A stretch of 64,000 nucleotides of DNA from Tremella fuciformis (Eukaryota > Basidiomycota > Tremellomycetes > Tremellales > Tremellaceae), in NCBI GenBank assembly GCA_032768795.1, contig CP136493.1, positions 248,001 through 312,000 on the forward strand, read 5' to 3'. The notes under the pieces were generated by a model that saw only the letters and a list, made by a program, of their open reading frames with translations, made no database searches and had not been told where the DNA came from. The translations under genes and the position numbers were made by a program. Below, piece after piece: positions 19,719 through 29,708 of the stretch; within the stretch, counting starts at the first letter, position 1, and every line of letters starts with the position of its first letter.

Positions 19719-21288
19719 ATCTTAGCTCTGAGGCAATGGGATTCCGGTCACCTGTTGCCCGCTCAGCACTTGCTATGAGTGATGAGAAGGGCAACAGGCG
19801 GCGGCATTCTACAAGGCTCGTCGAGGGTGTCGGCGTTATATGCGGAGTTATCGTTGGTGGCGGCTTCCCTGCCTCGTCGAGGTTGAACCTCGTCGAGGCA
19901 CAACCTCGTGAAGGATGTGTGTGCCTCGACGAGGCTACTCGAGGATGAGTCAAGCTCATGTGAGCGTACCACCTATTTCCGTTGCCTCCCCTCGCGAGCA
20001 TGTCTATTGACTCTGCTGCTCTGCTTCTCCTTGTCTTCTCAAGCCCAGTAACTGCCGGAGCTGTCTCGTCTTCTCGGCTGAAAGGTTCTTGGTCAGGATG
20101 TCGGCTCGATTGCTGTCCGTTGGTGTGTATTTGAGGTCAAGCAGTCCACCGGCTTGATGCTCTCGTATCCACTGGGCTCGCATGTCGAATGCTTTGTTCA
20201 ATTTGAACCCGTGTTGATGTTTGGCCAGTTGAATGGCTCCATTGTTGTCGTTGTAGATGGGCACTGCTCCATCTTTGCCTAGGTCGAGGTCGTTCAATAG
20301 TTGCCTGAGCCATATTGCCTCTTTGCCCGCTTCTGTTGATGCCAGGAGTTCTGCCTGTGTCGTCGAGAGTGCGACTGTTGGTTGTCGCCTGCTTTTCCAT
20401 GACACAATGCCTCCGTACGTGTTGAAGACGTAGCCGGTTGTGGATCGACGTGTGTCGAGACATCCACCCCAATCTGCGTCCGCCCAGCCTAGCAGTGCTC
20501 TCCTTCCTGCATGTGCGTCGAAGGTGAGCGCGAGATCGGATGTCCCTCGCAGATACCTTAACAGGTGCTTCGCAGCCCTCCAATGCGTGAGCGACCATTT
20601 GCTGATGAAGCGACAGAGCAGTGATGCTGCGTAGGCGATGTCGGGTCGGGTGATCGTGGCAATATAGAGGATTGACCCGGCGAGTGCTGGAAATGGTTTA
20701 TCTCGAGCCTCGTCGACCTCCTTTGGCGTAGCCTCGACGAGCTTTGCGTCAGGCAAGATTGTCTTGCAGGCTTTGCCGGCTTCACCGAAGCGTTGAAGCA
20801 CTGCCTCGATGTAGTGCTCTTGTGACAGGTACATCTTCTTGTTTAACCTATCTCGGTAGATGTTGATACCGAGGAAGTAAGAGACCGGTCCTTGGTCCTT
20901 GCACTCGAGTTCCTTGTTGATCTTTCGTTTGATCTTGTCAATTGTTGATCGATCGTTGCCGGCTATGAGCATGTCGTCAACATGGACTGAGATCATGCAC
21001 CGCTTGTGTCCTTGTCGCAGCGAGTAGATACATGGGTCTGCTAGGGTCGGTTTGAAGCCTAGCTCCCGTAGGAACTCGTCGAGGCGCTTGTTGAACAAGT
21101 GCGGTGATTGTCGGAGACCGTATAGTGATTTCCGGAGATGCAGGACGTATCCGGCGGCGATGTCGCTGCCTTCTGGTGGCTCGATGAAGATGTCCTTGTC
21201 AATGTTGGCCTTGAGGAATGCTCCAATGATGTCTATTTGGTCGCATTCCCAGTCGAGGTAGTTGACGATGGAGAGCAATAGGCGGAAT
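19719..21288 (-). mobile_element. 5'-truncated copia element with 3' LTR
   Basis: The 3' LTR (about 19719-19990, minus orientation, without the internal duplication) is followed by the C-terminal pol frame from 20004 to 21278. That frame covers the second half of RT (HVDDMLIAG) and RNase H (GWADADWGG, SRRQPTVALSTTQAE) of the same family as the element at 41767-46811, from which it differs at scattered bases. Homology stops at about 21288. Confidence 0.85.
20004..21288 (-). pseudogene. copia pol C-terminal fragment (RT and RNase H)
   Basis: The open frame corresponds to roughly the last 424 residues of the 1430-residue copia polyprotein. It retains the RT HVDD box and the full RNase H domain to the ending GEAEQQSQ. 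Gag, protease and integrase are absent, so it is a dead fragment despite being open. Confidence 0.85.
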
Positions 21289-21589
21289 GATGAGGGTTAC
21301 AGGGAGGTTTGGGGGGGGGACTTTCTTGCGCATCGAGATTTTCGAGAATTTCTTTTCGGATTCAAAAAGTTCGACAAAAAAGCTATTCGTAAATGTAATG
21401 ATCTTCCCGATCGGGTACAAACTGACGGATTTACGGGCATCCAAAGTTGGCTGGGTATTTGACTTTGGTTGGCTGTGACGCAGTCAGTAATCGGAATATT
21501 GAGTTGATTGTCGAAGTAAGTACCCTAATATGGTCTCAAATATATGTGGGTTGACTCTCACATGCATCCCTGACTTCACGTAAAACGGT

Positions 21590-22490
21590 CCAAGGGGGGA
21601 CCCTTGGAGCTCATATGGCCCAAGGGGGGACCCTTGGAGTTTGCTGGTTGTGACTGAAATTATTTTGGTTATGTGAAGGTTGCTACTATACTCTATTTGA
21701 CGAGCTGATTCTGAATCTCTAACCCATTCCCGGATCAGAGCGAAACTGGCGGAGTTAATCCCTCCGAAAGTCCAGTACGTCTGCCCAAGGGGGGACCCTT
21801 GCAGCTTTTTCCGGTGCTGGATAAATTTATTCTGCAACTCTAATGGCCGGTACTATACACTATTTGACGAGCTGATTAAGAATCTCTAACCCATTCCCAG
21901 ATCAGAGCACACCTGGCGGAGTTAATCCCTCCGAAAGTCCAGTATGTCTGCCCAAGGGGGGACCCTTGCAGCTTTTTCCGGTGCTGGATAAATTTATTCT
22001 GCAACTCTAATGGCCGGTACTATACACTATTTGACGAGCTGATTAAGAATCTCTAACCCATTCCCAGATCAGAGCACACCTGGCGGAGTTAATCCCTCCG
22101 AAAGTCCAGTACGTCTGCCCAAGGGGGGACCCTTGCAGCTTTTTCCGGTGCTGGATAAATTTATTCTGCAACTCTAATGGCCGGTACTATACACTATTTG
22201 ACGAGCTGATTAAGAATCTCTAACCCATTCCCAGATCAGAGCACACCTGGCGGAGTTAATCCCTCCGAAAGTCCAGTATGTCTGCCCAAGGGGGGACCCT
22301 TGCAGCTTTTTCCGGTGCTGGATAAATTTATTCTGCAACTCTAATGGTTGGTACTATACTCAGTTTGACGAGCTGATTCCAAATCTCTCACTCGTTTTCC
22401 GATCGGAGCAAAACTGGCCGAGCTGCCCCCACCCGTAACCCAGCACCACTGCCCAAGGGGGGACCCTTGTAGCTTTTTCCGCAATTGAAT
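21590..22490. repeat. 167-bp tandem satellite
   Basis: The motif CCCAAGGGGGGACCCTTG recurs at 21784, 21951, 22118, 22285 and 22452, exactly 167 bp apart. Further shortened copies lie at about 21590 and 21628. The middle units are nearly identical and the outer ones diverged. The array ends at the telomere-like repeats that begin at 22494, which is the usual order of a subtelomeric satellite and a telomere. Confidence 0.95.
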
Positions 22491-22493
22491 AAA

Positions 22494-22711
22494 GGGTTAG
22501 GGGGTTAGGGGGTTACACGCCCGTCCGGGGGTGGGGGGGGGGGGGGGTCGACGACCTCAGATTTTTTCCCCGAGCCAAAATGCATGCGTACGGCAAGAGG
22601 GAGCCCGGGGCATCCGGAATATGTGATCGGTGCGTGCCCAGGTGGGGTACGAGAGGAGTTATCGGGAAAATCAGGTGGGCCCGGTGACCGATGGCGAGCT
22701 CGGGTCGGATG
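22494..22711 (+). repeat. Left copy of the long inverted repeat
   Basis: It aligns with the reverse complement of 25271-25501 with few mismatches, from the telomere-like units through GGGAGCCCGGGGCATCCGG to GGGTCGGATG. A G15 run lies at 22533-22547. Its inner half resembles one diverged unit of the 196-bp satellite that follows. Confidence 0.9.
22497..22515 (+). repeat. Interstitial telomere-like repeats, G-strand rightward
   Basis: Two full TTAGGGGG units followed by TTA are preceded by GGG. The unit equals the telomere repeat of Cryptococcus-type tremellomycetes. Confidence 0.85.
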
Positions 22712-23886
22712 ATGGTGCCGACGACGACTTTGTCGGTGGCGACCGAGGTGAGAGCCGTACCCATCGATAGAGAATGGTCGGGGCATCCAGAATATACTGT
22801 CGGTGTGAGCCTAGGTACGATGTGACAAAAGTTGTCGGGAATCTTGGACTCACCGACAGCGACCCCTAAGCTGACCCCTAAGAGGCCCGATGAGGTTGGA
22901 CCCGATGATGGTGCCGACGATGACTTTGTCGGTGGTGACCGAGGTGAGACCCGTACCCATCGATAGAGAATGGTCCGGGCATCCAGAATATACTGTCGGT
23001 GTGAGCCTAGGTACGATGTGACAAAAGTTGTCGGGAATCTTGGACTCACCGACACCGACCCCTAAGCTGACCCCTAAGAGGCCCGATGAGGTCCGACCCG
23101 ATGATGGTGCCGACGATGACTTTGTCGGTGGTGACCGAGGTGAGACCCGTACCCATCGATAGAGAATGGTCCGGGCATCCAGAATATACTGTCGGTGTGA
23201 GCCTAGGTACGATGTGACAAAAGTTGTCGGGAATCTTGGACTCACCGACACCGACCCCTAAGCTGACCCCTAAGAGGCCCGATGAGGTCCGACCCGATGA
23301 TGGTGCCGACGATGACTTTGTCGGTGGTGACCGAGGTGAGACCCGTACCCATCGATAGAGAATGGTCCGGGCATCCAGAATATACTGTCGGTGTGAGCCT
23401 AGCTACGGTGTGACAAAAGTTGTCGGGAATCTTGGACTCACCGACAGCGACCCCTAAGCTGACCCCTAAGAGGCCCGATGAGGTCCGACCCAATGATGGT
23501 GCCGACGATGACTTTGTCGGTGGTGACCAAGGTGAGACCCGTACCCATCGATAGAGAATGGTCGGGGCATCCAGAATATACTGTCGGTGTGAGCCTAGGT
23601 ACGATGTGACAAAAGTTGTCGGGAATCTTGGACTGACCGACACCGACCCCTAAGCTGACCCCTAAGCCACGTGGTGAGGACGGACCCGATGATAGTGCCG
23701 ACGATGACTTTGGCGATGTCAACCGAGACAAGACCCGTACCCATCGGTGGAGAATGGTCGGGGCATCCAGAATATACTGTCGGTGTGAGCCTAGGTACGA
23801 TGTGACAAAAGCTGTCGGGAATCTTGGACTCACCGACACCAACCCCTCAGCTAACCCCAAAGCCACGTGGTCATACCGACTCGAGA
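22711..23886. repeat. 196-bp tandem satellite
   Basis: GATGGTGCCGACGA-type motifs start at 22711, 22907, 23103, 23299, 23495 and 23691, a constant 196-bp period over six units. The last unit is more diverged and runs into the 3' end of the neighbouring minus-strand pseudogene. Open frames across the array are by-products of the repeat. Confidence 0.95.
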
Positions 23887-25352
23887 CCCAACCTCTCCCG
23901 ATCCAACCAGCCTTTGTGCACGAGGGTCGATATGTACCGTACAAGAGCTGTATGCTGAAACTTGTGATTGCAGCCCGATGCCCCACAGCGTACTCCAAAG
24001 GGTGACCCGTTGTTGATTTGGTACCGATGCCGGGGGTCTTCGGGTTTGACCTGACATGGGAGACCCCTGTCGGGTCGACACTCCCGAGCCATATTGAACA
24101 GGTCCTTGATCTCCTGGTCAGACTGGTAGCGGCGAGACAGGGATTGAAACACCGCTGGATAGCCTGTCGGGGGTGCTTGGTGCCACCATGCATCGTTGGC
24201 CATGGACTTTGTCGGGCGTCGGAGGCCACTGTTCCACCCGAATGAGTTGAGGATGTCGGTCAAGGCCTGGACCTGTACCGATGATGGCTTGGTCACACTC
24301 TCGCCACCAAAGATGTGGGCTTCCTCTGCCCGGTCGTACACCCAGTTTGCATTGTCGAGCATAGCCTCTTGTCGGACAACCTTTGCCGACAGTTTGTGTC
24401 TGGAGTGTGGTCCGTCACCGATGCCAAGCCAGTATCGGGGGTCAAGTAGAGGTGACTGATCTACCAGTCGATGTGCCTCTTTGAGTGTCGATGCTTTGAC
24501 GGTGACCTCTATTCAAAAACCCCCAAGGTCATACCGACCCTTGCCGGTGAGGTCATGGATCATACGAAGTGCGGCAGCGACCTGATTCCATACACCGGCA
24601 AGTGTCCGAGGGACTCCCCCCTGGAGTCGACTGTTGAATGACTTGATGACGTGTACGATGCGAGGGTAGACCTTGACACTGAACTGCCTGTTGCGGTAGC
24701 TCTCCTTGATATTGACCGAGCCATAGTCACCCGAGCCGGGCACCATCATCGAGAAATGTTGGAGGCCGTGCATGCGACCTGCCGAGGATGCAAATAGCCA
24801 AATCCATGGGGATACGAAGCTTCGACCGATGTCCCACTCGTTGTGTTCGGCCCATTGGTGGTCGGACTGGGCAGGCTTGGTGGCCATGAAGTTGTCGATG
24901 ATAGGCATCTTTTGCCCGTAGGCCTTGAGTCGGAGGGCATGGCATTTTGACTCTCGGAGGCAGTGGATGAAAACTGTTGTCGGTACGACAAGGTTGCCCT
25001 GGCTGGCTTGCATCGGGAGCTTCCCAGGCTGTGCGACCTGATATTGATTGAGCTCGGCAAAGAAGGCAGCCTTGTGTGCGGGAGAGACCCAAATCTGGTG
25101 TGTGGCCTCGGCAAGCAGCATCCATCGATCAAAGCCAGGTCCTCGGTGATATGTCGTATGCAGTTTCCGATAGGGTGCTCGACTGACCAACTGGATCAAG
25201 GACAGGGTGTCTTTGAACCGACGGACATACTCCTTCGGTGAGATGACGATCTCCCAGCGGTCAACATCGCCATCCGACCCAAGCTCGCCATCGGTCACCG
25301 GGCCCACCTGATTTTCCCGATAACTCCTCTCGTACCCCACCTGGGCACGCAC
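23871..25352 (-). pseudogene. Unknown subtelomeric protein family, copy A
   Basis: One minus-strand frame runs from 25352 to 23871 (493 codons) with a single TGA at 24513-24515. It lacks a plausible ATG and its first ~25 residues fall within the inverted repeat. Recognisable segments shared with copy B at 28484-30667 are VDRWE..SP, LLAEATHQIWV, FIHCLRESKC, KAYGQKMP, WDIGRSFVSPWIWLF, YGSV, VKVYPRIVHVIKSFNSRLQG and IEVTV. Copy A extends further and has a Cys/His cluster (CGASGCNHKFQH) near its end. I do not recognise the family. The stop fits a CGA-to-TGA transition. Confidence 0.6.
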
Positions 25353-25501
25353 CGATCACATATTCCGGATGCCCCGGGCTCCCTCTTGGCGTACGCATGC
25401 ATTTTGGCCGGGGAAAAAATTCTCGGTCGGGTGACCCCCCCCCCCCCCCCACCCCCGGAGGGGCGTGTAACCCCCTAACCCCCTAACCCCCTAACCCCTA
25501 A
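25271..25501 (-). repeat. Right copy of the long inverted repeat
   Basis: This is the reverse complement of the left copy, with one more telomere-like unit and a C16 run at 25435-25450. It overlaps the 5' end of the pseudogene frame. Confidence 0.9.
25468..25501 (-). repeat. Interstitial telomere-like repeats, G-strand leftward
   Basis: TAA is followed by three CCCCCTAA units and one CCCCTAA. The orientation is opposite to the array at 22497-22515. Confidence 0.9.
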
Positions 25502-25504
25502 GAT

Positions 25505-25645
25505 GGGAGCTGCATGTTCAGAGCCTTTGCACAGGCTATGGACAGGGGGGACATCACACACCAGTCTGCAAGGGACACTGCAGTCCAGTGGATGAGGGGA
25601 CACTCAGATGAGTATGTCCCCTTCTATGAGGGGGGACTTGACAGG
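25505..25645 (+). pseudogene. OTU-type cysteine protease fragment
   Basis: The plus-strand frame starts GSCMFRAFAQAMD, matching the catalytic DG-(N/S)-C-x-FR motif of OTU proteases. It continues AVQWMRGHSDEYVPFYEG, like the helix and DEY/F-x-PF segment that follows in that family. The acidic residue before GSC and everything upstream are replaced by the telomere-like repeats. The histidine end is lost at the junction with gypsy element 3. OTU domains occur in deubiquitinases and in some transposons. The original context is unknown. Confidence 0.5.
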
Positions 25646-26517
25646 TGGGTGAATACTTCCAAATGGTCGTGGAAGTCTGCGGGGATGATGTCCTTGAGTT
25701 GCTGAAGGTCGGGTTCCATAGTGTCGTCATCGTCTTCCTGAGCAGGTTGAGGGTCGATGAGACCTGAGACTTGAGCCGTAGTGGTAATGCCGTAGATTTC
25801 TGCCGTTTTCATAGCTGTCCGGAAGGCAGAGGCACTGATGAGTGATATCCGTGGGGTTGAGGTTGTCGTTCCTTGAGTGTTGTTGTTTGTGTCCTTGGGT
25901 GATGGCGTACCTGCAGCATTGGTGCTGGGCAGGTTACCTGAGCTCGTTTTCCTTGGGGTCCTTGAGTTTCGAGGGTTCCTTGGTGACTGAGGAGCAGAAT
26001 CTGCCTCTACAGGTGTGTCTAACCTGCTGCACTGCTCCAGGCAGGGCAAAGAGGAGAACTTGATGGTCTGACGGGACCAATCAATGCTTGGGTTGTGCCG
26101 AGAGAGCCATGGAAGGCCAAGGATGATGGGGTATGTGCCGAGTGATGTGATGTCAAGAGAGAGCGTCTCTTCATGACCTGGAAGGCACAAGGTGATGGGT
26201 TCGGTGTGATGTGTGATGGCGCCAGAAGAAATTGGACGTCCATCAATGACCGAGACCTCTAAAGGCTCATCCTTGAGTATCCTTGGTATGTCCGTAGTGT
26301 CAAGGAAGTTTGCGTTGATGAAGCTGGCTGTTGCTCCAGAATCGATCATAGCAAGCGTGTCGTAGTTTGTTTTCCCATACTTGAGGGTGATGGGAAGGCA
26401 TAGGTGGTCCTTGGGTAAGGCGGGAAGTATTGTTGACTGTAGCGATGTTGCCGTAATCCAATGTTGTGTGTGATGTACCGTGTTGTGCCCCTTTGAGAGC
26501 CCCAGAGGTGGGGGCAC
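25646..26517 (-). pseudogene. gypsy 3 pol N-terminus: aspartic protease
   Basis: The frame, in a different phase from gag, carries a retropepsin with MIDSGATASFIN near 26340 and the conserved ILGLPWL end near 26110. After a Ser/Thr/Pro-rich linker it reaches IIPADFHDHLEVF, the segment that precedes RT in gypsy pol. RT is cut off at about 25646 next to the OTU fragment. Confidence 0.8.
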
Positions 26518-26519
26518 GC

Positions 26520-27539
26520 CTAGGCCTGGGGCTGCGTGTTTTTTGCCTTGATGTCGGAGGTAATAGTGGTGACCTTGGTGGCAGCATTGATTTGAGCCCT
26601 CTGCTCACGGCGTCGCTGAGCAGCACGGCACTCAAAGGCCTTGTGACCAGGCTTGCCGCAATAGTTGCAGAGGTTCTCCTTCATGCGTCGCTCCCGCTCA
26701 GCCTGAGAGATGGGTCCATAGGCCTGGCGTGTCTGAGCAGCATCAATTTCCATGGGGGTAGGAGAGAATGTTGTAGTCGTTGTACGCGGGACAAAGGTAT
26801 TGGCCTTTGACAAAGCAGCGCCAGAGCGTGGGTAGTTGATGTTGTTGATAGGGCGCTGAGTGTTGATTTGAGGTCGAGGGTTGTTGTTTGTGCGTCGCCT
26901 TTGATAGAGAAGGTCGTCATACTCAATGGCGGCGGTGACCAAAGCCTCATAGTCCTTGAATTTGCCAGGAGCAAGGAGTCGATCCTTGACATCGTCCTTG
27001 AGGCCATCAAAGAAGTTCTGCTTCTTTGTCTCATTGTTCCAGTGCACATAGGCTGCGTGGCGCTGGAACTCTGTGGCGTAGAGACTGGCTGATCCTGTCT
27101 GTCGGAGGTTGCGTAGCTTGAAACGAGATGTCTCAGCCAGGTTGGCGTCGCCAAAGTACTTCTTGAATTCGATTTGGAAGTCCTCCCAGTCATGGAGCCA
27201 AGAGGGCTGATCCTCTGCATCCATGCCAAGGTAGGGTAGGACCCATCGGTAGGCTTCTTCCTTGAGGAGGTTGGTTGCAAAGGCAATACGAGTGACGTCG
27301 GTGGCGTAGGTACGAGGTTGAACAGCAAAGACCATGTTGCACTTGGCTAGGAACTCCAAAGTCTGATCCTTACGGCCATTAAAAGGCGGTGGATGAGAGA
27401 TCTTTGGCTCCTTAGCATGCTCAGGCCTGGTGTTGTTGGTGACTTGAAGGGCGTTGATCTGAGCCTGCAGCTGTAGGATCATGTCGTGCTGAGCTTGCAA
27501 CGCTTGCTCAGCATTGAGCTGAGCGTTGTCGGATTCCAT
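26520..27539 (-). CDS. gypsy 3 gag
   Basis: The 339-residue frame starts with ATG at 27539. A short Gln-rich coiled-coil (QLQAQINAL) is followed by a capsid region (PSWLHDWEDFQIEFKKYFG) and an NC domain with the CCHC knuckle CNYCGKPGHKAFEC near 26660. The frame is uninterrupted although the element has lost RT. It would form virus-like particles and package element RNA. Confidence 0.8.
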   Translation of the reverse strand: MESDNAQLNAEQALQAQHDMILQLQAQINALQVTNNTRPEHAKEPKISHPPPFNGRKDQTLEFLAKCNMVFAVQPRTYATDVTRIAFATNLLKEEAYRWVLPYLGMDAEDQPSWLHDWEDFQIEFKKYFGDANLAETSRFKLRNLRQTGSASLYATEFQRHAAYVHWNNETKKQNFFDGLKDDVKDRLLAPGKFKDYEALVTAAIEYDDLLYQRRRTNNNPRPQINTQRPINNINYPRSGAALSKANTFVPRTTTTTFSPTPMEIDAAQTRQAYGPISQAERERRMKENLCNYCGKPGHKAFECRAAQRRREQRAQINAATKVTTITSDIKAKNTQPQA

Positions 27540-27948
27540 GGTGACAGGGATGGAGTGATCTGAGTGTCAGCAGGAGCTTTTGGGTATCTGAGAGGATTGT
27601 AAGGGAGTGGTGATGATAGGGATGAAAGGAAGTAAAAAGAGGGCCTTAGATGAAGTTCTTCTACTATGTAGAAATGATTCCTAAAGTCGAGGGTGGATCG
27701 AGTTTTTGATGGTGATGAGCACCCAGATGATGGTGACGACAAGGGTGATGATAACGTCGAAGTGATCAAAAGTGTTGTTGGAGATAGGATTGACGATGAC
27801 GAGAGGTCCTTGGTTCAAGTCACAGTAGTGACAAGAATGATCTTTTTTGCCAGAGGTGTCGAGGGTAACCGCGGGAAAGCCTTGGGTGGCAAAAATGCGA
27901 AAATGTTGTTGACGAGAGGACGAGGGACGAGCAAGGACTAAAGGGGTT

Positions 27949-27961
27949 GAGCAATGGATAC
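27949..27961 (-). promoter_or_regulatory. Primer-binding region of gypsy 3, self-priming type
   Basis: Next to the LTR end (27962), 27950-27959 is the perfect 10-nt complement of 28124-28133 inside the LTR. The pairing would place the RNA 5' end near 28133. Confidence 0.5.
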
Positions 27962-28480
27962 TGTCACGCCTGCGGGTAGTCTGCGGTAGCGAGAGGTCTG
28001 CCTTGGGTACTGAAGGGGTTTAGTCTCTGGCTCGTAGAGCTTGATGACTGCCTTAGGTACTGAGGTGACTGAAGTGTTGGGTTAAGACCAACTGAGTGAC
28101 TTTGTGTGAAGAGAAGACACAAGATCCATTGCTGGGGAAAAGACTTTGGCACCGGATGGGCCTGTCTTTTATACACTTCAGTTCTGCTCTAAGAGCGAGG
28201 ACTGGGTGGCAAACATTTGTTCTACGAGTGATCTCAGAGTGTTCTGAGAACATACTAAGAGCGTACAAAGAGTCTTATCTGAATAATACTCTTAGAACCT
28301 TCTAAGAGTGTTCTACGTGCGTTCTACGAGAATCTTCTAAGAGAAAACTCTAAGAGTGTTCTGAGAGTGCTCTGAGAGTGCTCTGAGAGTGTTCTACGAC
28401 CTTTCTTAGAGTATTCCTTATCTCTGTCTATGTAAGGTTTCAGGGTCTTGTTCCAAAAATAGTTCTACTGTCTTAGCCGT
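27962..28480 (-). repeat. gypsy 3 5' LTR, outer end not resolved
   Basis: The inner end TGTCACGCC on the plus strand is at 27962. The part at 28190-28420 consists of degenerate copies of CTAAGAGTGTTCT and its reverse complement. No TGACA end was found before the neighbouring gene fragment at 28484, so the outer end is probably truncated. Confidence 0.6.
28190..28420. repeat. Degenerate CTAAGAGTGTTCT repeats in LTR
   Basis: At least ten partly overlapping copies of (C/A)TAAGAGTGTTCT or CTGAGAGTGTTCT in both orientations are visible. They could form secondary structure or bind a regulator. Confidence 0.6.
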
Positions 28481-29258
28481 GTCTCAGATTTTGGCCAGGC
28501 CCCATTCATGATATTGCAAGTCATGACACCTGGCTGCTGACAGGGATGATGCTTGCACAGTGACCTCTATCCTGTAGCCCCCAATGTCAGCATTGCTGAC
28601 ATCCCTCAGCCTGTGGATGACTTTGGAGCAAGCTTCCACCCTCCTCCTGACTCCTCTGAACACTGTCAGAGGGTCACCCTGTATCCTACTGTTGTAAGAC
28701 TTGATGACATGCACCAGTCTGGGGTAGATCTTGACTGTCCATCTGGTCTGCTGATGGGTAAAGTCCAGCCAGACAGACCCATAGTCTCTTGAAAGGGGAG
28801 TAATCATGGGATAATGATGACAGTTCTTGCTGACACCCCTGACAGGCAGAAACAGGAAGATCCAGGGAGACTTGTATGTCATCCCTATATCCCACTGATT
28901 CAGATGAGACAGAGGATGCTCTACTTGAGCAATCTCTGTCAGCAAGAATGACAGGGGGAGCTTCTGACCATAGGATTTGATCATCAAGGAGGGACACCTC
29001 ACTGCAGTCAAGCAGTGCACAAACACTGACACAGGGATGTGACTGGCTCCATATGATGACACCCACTTGTCATCTTTAGGCTGCACTGTCCTCCACTTCT
29101 TCAGCTCTCTGTAGAACCCATCCTTATAGACAGGCTCCACCCAGATCTGATGATTGCACTCAGCTAAGAGTAACCAATCACTGAAGTGATGACCCCTGTC
29201 ACCCTCCTTGGAGGGCTTGACTTTGGGGGAGTGTGATGACAGTCTGACAGTAGCCAGA

Positions 29259-29392
29259 TGTCACGCCGGATAGCATAGCTGGCTGCTAACCATTGAACCA
29301 AAAGGGCACAATGATCCGACTCATGGCCACCCATGCTCGGATCCCAGCTATATAGGCGTCGGTTGTCAGGTGTCACGCGCCTATTTGTGACA
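29259..29392 (-). repeat. TRIM 3' LTR
   Basis: This 134-bp copy ends TTTGTGACA where the other ends TTCGTGACA. It is otherwise identical to 29643-29776, which indicates a recent insertion. Confidence 0.9.
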
Positions 29393-29626
29393 CTCTGCCC
29401 AACCTACAATAGGCGCGCCCTCGCGCCTATCGCCTCCCCCCCCCTTAAGGAAAGGACGCCTATTTGAACCGGAAAACGTCGGAACTTCCTATCGCCTAAT
29501 GTGCATTAGGCGCGGCTCTGTGGGGCCCCACCCCGGGGTGCCACAGGCGCGGAAGCAAGTCCGTTTATCCCAAAGGCCTATAAGGCTCGAGCTAGCACAC
29601 TTGAGGGCTCGAACCCGCAACCTCCG

Positions 29627-29708
29627 ATGAGTCGGATCATACTGTCACGCCGGATAGCATAGCTGGCTGCTAACCATTGAACCAAAAGGGCACAATGATC
29701 CGACTCAT
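29627..29708 (-). promoter_or_regulatory. TRIM self-complementary primer region
   Basis: ATGAGTCGGATCAT at 29627-29640 and its perfect reverse complement at 29695-29708 enclose 54 bases. The first lies within the 16 bases directly after the LTR and the second lies in the LTR, about 30 bp below a TATATAG. This geometry matches self-priming elements. Confidence 0.65.

Larger units (their letters stand above)
22494..25501. mobile_element. Inverted-repeat segment bounded by converging telomere-like repeats
   Basis: The two ends (22494-22711 and 25271-25501) are long inverted repeats. Reading inward, both start with TTAGGGGG units, then TTACACGCCC, a G-run of 15-16 and a shared ~150-bp stretch. 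The G-rich strand points into the segment from both sides. Between them are a 196-bp satellite (left) and a pseudogene (right). It could be a DNA element whose ends contain telomere-like repeats, or the scar of two fused chromosome ends that each carried the same terminal element. No transposase was recognised and no target duplication was found. Confidence 0.7.
25646..28480 (-). mobile_element. Ty3/gypsy element 3, pol truncated
   Basis: On the minus strand it has a partial 5' LTR (27962 to about 28480), a primer-binding region, gag and a protease. It then breaks off at about 25646, before RT. No 3' LTR is present. It is a different family from elements 1, 2 and A by LTR and gag sequence. 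Confidence 0.8.

Noticed and set aside
21590..22490. CRISPR-like array
   Set aside because: The repeat unit is the whole 167 bp with no unique spacers, and the genome is eukaryotic.
22513..24229. Overlapping 130-260-residue frames on the minus strand
   Set aside because: They are translations of the 196-bp satellite, which is not a multiple of three, so frames rotate between units.
22494..25501. Captured linear plasmid or minichromosome with its own telomeres
   Set aside because: The G-rich strands point into the segment, whereas the telomeres of a captured linear molecule would point outward.
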